A stretch of DNA of 64,000 nt from Diaphorobacter caeni. GTDB taxonomy: Bacteria; Pseudomonadota; Gammaproteobacteria; Burkholderiales; Burkholderiaceae_C. The position numbers were made by a program, and so were the translations under genes. Location of the stretch: NCBI RefSeq assembly GCF_015354245.1, contig NZ_JADKYZ010000009.1, positions 186,001-250,000 of the forward strand, written 5' to 3'. Under the pieces are notes generated by a model. The model saw only the letters and a program-made list of their open reading frames with translations, searched no databases and had not been told where the DNA came from. Below are positions 59,510 through 64,000 of this stretch, one piece after another; within the stretch, counting starts at the first letter, position 1, and every line of letters starts with the position of its first letter.

Positions 59510-60523
59510 TCAATCGCCGCGCAGTTTCTTCTTCTCTGCCGCACTGAGGGCCGCGAACTGTTCATCCGTCATGTCCTCAACACTGACCTGAGACTCCGCT
59601 GCACGGTTGCCGACACCAGCCGTTTGGAGTGACGGCGGCTGTTTCTGGGAATCAGCGGCACCACGCTTCACGGCTTCTGTGGAGCGAGTATCCGGCTTGC
59701 CTGCAGCACCCGGCAAGGCCCCAGCCGGGGGATTACCTGCGGCACCTGCAGCGGCGGGCGCGAACTTCGGCGCGATCTTGGCAACGGCCGAGCGCAAAGC
59801 GACGTGCGGAGCCTGACCGCGAGCAATGCCCGCGTCGCGCGCCGCCACGATCAGCTCGAGTGCGTCTGCACCCTCTTCTGTGTCGAGCCACGGATGCGCC
59901 TTCATGGTCTCGGCAACCTCACCCTTCAGCATCGCGGCCTGTGAACGCTGCTCGGCCTTCGCGTCCGCGCGGGCCTCGGCCTCAGCGACCAGGTTGTCGT
60001 TGATCTCGCGGCGGATCTTCGACGCCTTGGCGGCATCGCCTTCGATCAGCGCAGCGACGTATTCCTGCTCCTTGGCGTCAGGGTCGAACTGCGCCGCCGG
60101 TGCAGGTGCAGCGGCAGCAGCTGGTGCGGGAGCCTGCGACGGCGAGCGCGCTGCAGCCAACTCGCGGCGCAGCTGCTCGTTCTCGGACTCCAGCTCCTTC
60201 TTGCGCGTGTTGACTTCGTTGAAGCGGGCATGCGGCACGCTCTGCGATCCAGACTTGCTCGCGTCGGTACCATCGCCTTCGCCCGCGCCCTCCCCGGTAG
60301 CGCCCTGCTCAGCAGCGCCAGCACCGGATTCGAGCACGGCCTGCAGGTTCGCTGCGTTGACAGCAGGGTCGACGATGTCGCCGCGGTCTTCGGGCTCGGC
60401 CGCAGCTCCACCACCCGCTTGCGGGTCTTCCAACACCGCAGCGTCAGTGCCGCCGGTGTTGGAGCCATCATCGCCAGCGGGTGCGTGCAAACGAGAGAGC
60501 AGCATTTTCAGAATCGGGTTCAT
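59510..60523 (-). CDS. Phage scaffolding protein (337 aa)
   Basis: Acidic and Ala/Gly-rich at the N-terminus, then a coiled coil (HARFNEVNTRKKELESENEQ then LRRELAAARS, about 98-130) and a helical C-terminal region (AIGIARGQAPHVAL-like, LSAAEKKKLRGD at the end). This layout and the position between portal and coat are typical of scaffolding proteins. AAGGA precedes the ATG. Confidence 0.82.
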   Translation of the reverse strand: MNPILKMLLSRLHAPAGDDGSNTGGTDAAVLEDPQAGGGAAAEPEDRGDIVDPAVNAANLQAVLESGAGAAEQGATGEGAGEGDGTDASKSGSQSVPHARFNEVNTRKKELESENEQLRRELAAARSPSQAPAPAAAAAPAPAAQFDPDAKEQEYVAALIEGDAAKASKIRREINDNLVAEAEARADAKAEQRSQAAMLKGEVAETMKAHPWLDTEEGADALELIVAARDAGIARGQAPHVALRSAVAKIAPKFAPAAAGAAGNPPAGALPGAAGKPDTRSTEAVKRGAADSQKQPPSLQTAGVGNRAAESQVSVEDMTDEQFAALSAAEKKKLRGD

Positions 60524-60546
60524 CTCAATGGTCCTTTCTTGGGTGG

Positions 60547-60732
60547 TTACTTCTTCTCGGACGGCTGCAGCGTCTGCAGGTCCTTGATCTTTGCGGCGGC
60601 CTTGGCCAGCGCGGCTTTGTGCCGCTTGGAATCGCGTTTGATTTCCTCCGCCTCAGCAAGCGTGCGCATGTCGCTCTCGGCGCGCCAATCGTGGTCGGGC
60701 TCGACCGCGCAGCAGGTATCTTTCTTGGCCAT
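60547..60732 (-). CDS. Small helical phage protein (61 aa)
   Basis: Good AGGAG-type ribosome-binding site before ATG 60732. Lys/Ala-rich helix (MRTLAEAEEIKRDSKRHKAA then LAKAAAKIKDLQ) after a short Cys-containing start (TCCAVEPDHDWRAES). It lies between portal and scaffold; function unknown. Confidence 0.75.
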   Translation of the reverse strand: MAKKDTCCAVEPDHDWRAESDMRTLAEAEEIKRDSKRHKAALAKAAAKIKDLQTLQPSEKK

Positions 60733-60740
60733 GATGGCTC

Positions 60741-62876
60741 CTATGGTTGGTTGAGATCGCGCACACCATCTGCGCGCTGGGTTTCGAGACCCGCATTCAG
60801 GCCCTGCGCCGGACTGGCGGGTGTGAGCGGGTCGGTACTGGTCGGCATGTCGACCGGCGGAATGCTGGCTTCCGGTGCCAGGCCCTGCGGAACAATGGGG
60901 CCCGCGTTCTGGTCCTCGAACCCGGCCGAGCCGAGCATGTAGTCGGACATCTGGGCAGTGCCTGGAATCTGCATGAGCACCTGCGCGGCCTGCGAGGAGC
61001 TGTACATCGTCGTCATGCGCTCGTTCACGGTGCGCGAGCGTGTCAGCTCGGTGTCGGCTTGAATGTTCTCGATATCTGCATCAGCCTTGCGCGCCTGAGC
61101 GGCCAACAGGTCAGCCTTCGCCTGCAGCGTCGGGTCGGCGGGCGGCTGCTCACCCTGCATGCTGTCGATGATTTCACCCTTGTCAGCCAGATTCGAATAC
61201 CGCAGGACCGTGGCGTCAGGAATGCGGATGCCCTTCTCACGCATCTCGAGAGCCTGGGTGAACTGGCTGTTCTCGAACGTGATCTGCATCGGCTGCTCGG
61301 TGATCACCACGTCGTAGGCTCCGACCGTCACGTCGTAGAGGTAGGCGCCGGTGCTGGGATCGAACTTGTTGATCTCCATGACCTGCTCGACTTCCTTGCC
61401 GGTGCGCGGGTCGGTCTCGGTGATGCGGAACACGCGGTAGCTGTCGTAGTAGCGCTGCATCAGCTTGAGCATGCGCACGGCCAGCAGGCGGCGCGTGTAG
61501 GCCAGGTTGTCGAGCGGCACGGCGAGCTGCTGCTGGCTTGCGAACTGCTTGGACTGGATGGCCACGCCGGCCTCGTTCGCGCCGCCCATGCCGCGCATGG
61601 CCTCGGGCACGGTCACGTCCTTGAGCGCCTTGTCGGCGCGGTCGATCAGCTTGTCGACGCCGGTTGGCACCGGGTTGGGCTGAATCTTCTTGGGTGGCGT
61701 GGAACCATTCTTGAACTCGAGCACGAGGCCGGTCCGCGCGCCGTCGCTCTCCAGATCCTCGGTGTCCATGTTGGTCAGCGAGTTTTCTTCGACGATCCAG
61801 CCTGAGTTCGCAGCCGTGTTGACGATGTGGATGTACTGGCTGACAGCCTTGTTGAGCGCCTCCTGCGGCCCGATGGCGTCATCCACCATGCCGCGCGTCT
61901 TGCCGCGACGAAAATAGGCGAAGTACGGCACGATGGTGAAGTGCTCGTATGGGCTGTAGTCGTCGAACAGCACCTGCGTGAACGTCGTGACCAGCCACTG
62001 CACGCGGCGCTTCATGCGCTTGGCGCGCACCGCGCCCTTCGAGAGCGCATCAGCGATCGAGTCGGCTGCGAGGTTGGCCTCGACCTGCACGTCTCCGGAC
62101 TCCGGGAACACGATGCACGAGGTCATCTCGAACACGAATCGCTGGCGGTCGATGATGCGGTACCGGGCCAGGCCGTCACCGTCTTTCTCGGTTCGGTACG
62201 CATCGGCGAGACCTTGCAGACCGTCCGCGCCGAAGCTGTTGCGCCGGGTTTCCGCGTCCTCTTCGCCGAAGTCACTGCCGGCGTCGTTGCTGTCCTCGGC
62301 CGCCTTGCGCGCCTTCTTGCCGTAGCGCTGCTCGATCTCGTCCAACGTCAGGTAGCGGGTGACGATGACATCGCCCCACCCGTCCGGGTCATAAGACTTG
62401 GCGTCCGGATCGGGCACCACGTCGCGCGGATCGAGTGTGCCGATGCTGATCTCGCCCTTGATGTTGTTGTCGAAGGACACGCGCAGGTCGTAGTACCCGC
62501 GCTGCTCGATCAGGCCGTCGCCAAACACCTGCGTCTCCAGCCAATGGAACTGGTTGGAGCGGCAGACCTGCATCGCCACCTTCGAGAGGATGGTGGCCGT
62601 CTGCATGTCGCCGTCACCGCTCGCCGGTTTGTAGGCGATGTCCATGCGGTTGTTGATCTGGTAGCCGATGGCGCTGTTCACCGACGGCTTCACCTCGTTG
62701 AATTCGTAGGCTGGGCGGCCCTGCTCATCCAGAATGGCACGGTCTTCCGGCAGCCACTGCTCACCACCGCCGAGATACATTCCCTCGCAGCGCGCGGCCT
62801 GCATCATGTAGCGCAGGTGCCCGCGGTCCTTGCCGTACTGGTACCGGGCCCAGTTGTCTTGTGCCTTGGGGTCCAT
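60741..62876 (-). CDS. Phage portal protein, P22-like
   Basis: 711 residues, the size of P22-type portals. Recognised by the N-terminal YEFNEVKPSVNSAIGYQINN, TLDPRDVVPDPDAKSYDPDG, the stem/clip region (AIGPQEALNKAVSQYIHIVN) and a long C-terminal helical barrel (LQAKADLLAAQARKADADIE). Twelve copies would form the ring through which DNA enters and leaves the capsid. Begins 3 nt after the terminase stop. Confidence 0.9.
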   Translation of the reverse strand: MDPKAQDNWARYQYGKDRGHLRYMMQAARCEGMYLGGGEQWLPEDRAILDEQGRPAYEFNEVKPSVNSAIGYQINNRMDIAYKPASGDGDMQTATILSKVAMQVCRSNQFHWLETQVFGDGLIEQRGYYDLRVSFDNNIKGEISIGTLDPRDVVPDPDAKSYDPDGWGDVIVTRYLTLDEIEQRYGKKARKAAEDSNDAGSDFGEEDAETRRNSFGADGLQGLADAYRTEKDGDGLARYRIIDRQRFVFEMTSCIVFPESGDVQVEANLAADSIADALSKGAVRAKRMKRRVQWLVTTFTQVLFDDYSPYEHFTIVPYFAYFRRGKTRGMVDDAIGPQEALNKAVSQYIHIVNTAANSGWIVEENSLTNMDTEDLESDGARTGLVLEFKNGSTPPKKIQPNPVPTGVDKLIDRADKALKDVTVPEAMRGMGGANEAGVAIQSKQFASQQQLAVPLDNLAYTRRLLAVRMLKLMQRYYDSYRVFRITETDPRTGKEVEQVMEINKFDPSTGAYLYDVTVGAYDVVITEQPMQITFENSQFTQALEMREKGIRIPDATVLRYSNLADKGEIIDSMQGEQPPADPTLQAKADLLAAQARKADADIENIQADTELTRSRTVNERMTTMYSSSQAAQVLMQIPGTAQMSDYMLGSAGFEDQNAGPIVPQGLAPEASIPPVDMPTSTDPLTPASPAQGLNAGLETQRADGVRDLNQP

Positions 62877-62879
62877 GGT

Positions 62880-64000
62880 TTATGCGGCCTGAGCCGATCC
62901 TCGTTTCTTCTTGGACAGGAGCTTTTCGCGCCAGGTCTTGTCCTTGGGTTTGGTCTTGGGTTTCGGCAGGTCCGCCACGAACGTCATGGCCACGCTGTCG
63001 CCCTTGTCGGGCGAGCGCCCGAGCACGTCGCGGATATCGTCCTTGCTGCTGATCTGGATGGCGGAGCCCTTTCCGGTCACCACTACCTTCCAGCGCGGCG
63101 CCGTGAGGTCACCCAGCAGGTCCGTGTCCGGCGGCAACGCAAGCGGTTGGGTGGCGGTCGGATCGAGCGCCTCACGCAGGCGCCAGTACATCTCGGCGCG
63201 CTTGTTGCGAAAGCGCAGTTGTCCGGCCATGTCCATCAGGCTGCTCGAGGCCGAGCCCACAACGGCATGCACGTTCAGGTTGAGGCCGACGAGAAAGTCG
63301 AGCGCGCTGGAGCCGATCCCGATGCTGTCGATGGCAATGGGAGCGCCGTCCCGCACCAGTGGCGTGACGAACCCTGCAGCGGATGGGCCGTCCTTGATGA
63401 CTGCACCCGGTGCCGTGATCACTTCGTCGAACCAGCTGCCGTGGCGTCTCGCTGCCGACGACTTGTCGATGCCACCGCGCGACGGGTCGAAGCCGAGTGC
63501 CGTCATCGGCCCTTTTTCCTCGCGCGGCTTCCAGCGTGCCTGCGCCGCCTTCACCCACTCGGTCGGGATCAGCTGCCACACTGGATCCGTGCGGCCAGCC
63601 TGAAAGTCGCCCTTCAGCATCTGCGAGCGAAGGGGCTCGGGCAACGCCTGCAGGGTGGCCTTGTAGCCGGTGACCTGCAGAAACAGGTTGTCGTCGACGT
63701 TGGAGCTGATGAAGGTGCGGCTCTTCGGCTTTACGAACTCCCCGCCGACCTTGACAGGGTCCGGCCCCGGCACTTCCTGATCCTCGCCCTTCTCGTTCGT
63801 GACATACCAACGCAGCTCGCCGGGCTTCGCAGGGTTGGGATGCATTGGATCAAGCCACGCCGCCCAGTACCGAATGACCCACTCGCCCTCGGCATTGGTG
63901 GGTGGATTGCCCGCGCAGATCACGCGCTGGCGCACATTGGGGTTGTCCGTGCGCATCCAGCCGATGAGGGTTCGGAACTGCAGCTCGGCGAAGTGACAGA
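62880..64000 (-). CDS. Phage terminase large subunit, C-terminal part (cut by window end)
   Basis: The frame stays open to the right edge (reading HFAELQFRTLIGWMRTDNPN at the border), so only the last about 373 residues are seen. The start of the visible part corresponds to the end of the ATPase domain (RVICAGNPPTNAEGEWV). The nuclease domain has the RNase H-like acidic residues in ALGFDPSRGGID, IAIDSIGIGSSALDFL and DDIRDVLGRSPDKGDSVAM, and a basic tail (KPKTKPKDKTWREKLLSKKK). It packages DNA into the procapsid through the portal. Confidence 0.92.
   Translation of the reverse strand, partial: CHFAELQFRTLIGWMRTDNPNVRQRVICAGNPPTNAEGEWVIRYWAAWLDPMHPNPAKPGELRWYVTNEKGEDQEVPGPDPVKVGGEFVKPKSRTFISSNVDDNLFLQVTGYKATLQALPEPLRSQMLKGDFQAGRTDPVWQLIPTEWVKAAQARWKPREEKGPMTALGFDPSRGGIDKSSAARRHGSWFDEVITAPGAVIKDGPSAAGFVTPLVRDGAPIAIDSIGIGSSALDFLVGLNLNVHAVVGSASSSLMDMAGQLRFRNKRAEMYWRLREALDPTATQPLALPPDTDLLGDLTAPRWKVVVTGKGSAIQISSKDDIRDVLGRSPDKGDSVAMTFVADLPKPKTKPKDKTWREKLLSKKKRGSAQAA

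Larger units (their letters stand above)
26039..64000. mobile_element. Podovirus-like prophage (partial; right end outside the window)
   Basis: A continuous late-gene block from terminase (at the right edge) to lysis genes and a terminator at 30870 is read leftward, with four rightward accessory insertions. Gene content (P22-like portal, N4-gp56-like coat, no tail tube, tape measure or sheath genes, several internal virion proteins) indicates a short-tailed phage. Left boundary uncertain: either near the tRNA-Lys terminator (about 26039), which would include the SOS cassette, or near 30800. Integrase, repressor, replication genes and terminase small subunit are not in the window. Confidence 0.8.

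Noticed and set aside
26039-64000. Diversity-generating retroelement, as in some related podoviruses
   Set aside because: I looked for a reverse transcriptase and for a template/variable repeat pair near the fibre genes and saw none in this window.
1-64000. CRISPR array
   Set aside because: No regularly spaced direct repeats found; the only tandem repeats are the CTTTG run and protein-coding fibre repeats.

Overview
The window is high-GC betaproteobacterial DNA, most likely from the Comamonadaceae (Comamonas/Delftia/Acidovorax-like). The main support is a short-chain dehydrogenase at 7926-8690 that I recognise from memory as a very close relative of the Comamonas testosteroni 3beta/17beta-hydroxysteroid dehydrogenase. 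The steroid genes around it and the phage gene types fit the same group.

Left edge (1-3816): an orphan type VI secretion module. A 'specialised' VgrG spike carries a C-terminal class-3 lipase domain. Immediately downstream is the start of an exported ankyrin-like protein, cut by the window edge, which is the likely immunity protein.

4256-25674: an aerobic steroid (9,10-seco pathway) catabolic island in five transcription units. (a) Leftward: SDR, SDR, NTF2-like protein, old-yellow-enzyme reductase. (b) Rightward: 3beta/17beta-HSD. (c) Leftward from 16482: HsaA-type monooxygenase, two FAD-dependent ketosteroid dehydrogenases (TesH-like, TesI-like), KshB-like reductase and a FadD3-like CoA ligase. 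(d) Rightward from 16713: flavin reductase with a MarR-like tail, meta-cleavage hydrolase, 2-keto-4-pentenoate hydratase and a clear terminator. (e) Leftward: a Cys-less thiolase homologue with a DUF35-MaoC fusion (probable side-chain aldolase/hydratase pair), also with its own terminator. It is followed by a rightward YCF48-like protein and an MMPL/RND transporter. The ring-cleaving dioxygenase and the 9alpha-hydroxylase oxygenase are absent from the window.

25883-30803: a tRNA-Lys(TTT) with terminator, then an SOS cassette. SRAP (YedK-like) and UmuD diverge from one LexA box and are followed by the UvrC-like nuclease Cho and UmuC. A NarL-type response regulator and a decayed second copy of the umuC 3' end follow.

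30870-64000 (right end outside the window): the late region of a podovirus-like prophage, nearly all leftward. In transcription order: terminase large subunit (partial), P22-like portal, scaffold, N4-gp56-like coat, decoration, adaptor, internal/ejection proteins (one with HExxH), large tail proteins, repeat-rich fibre, short tail proteins, holin, endolysin, two micro-ORFs, a nested Rz/Rz1 spanin pair and a gp49-like protein. Four insertions of rightward accessory genes ('morons') break the late operon: a small membrane protein, an AT-rich pair resembling a type III secretion chaperone and substrate, a nucleotidyltransferase-like gene with small companions, and an unknown 191-aa protein.

The most unusual signal: at each of these four interruptions the next leftward late gene is preceded by a copy of one short dyad motif, AACCC(T/C)-N3/4-GGGG. 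Three copies lie at exactly the same distance (36 nt) from the start codon. I interpret it as a phage-specific late promoter or operator that restarts late transcription after each moron.
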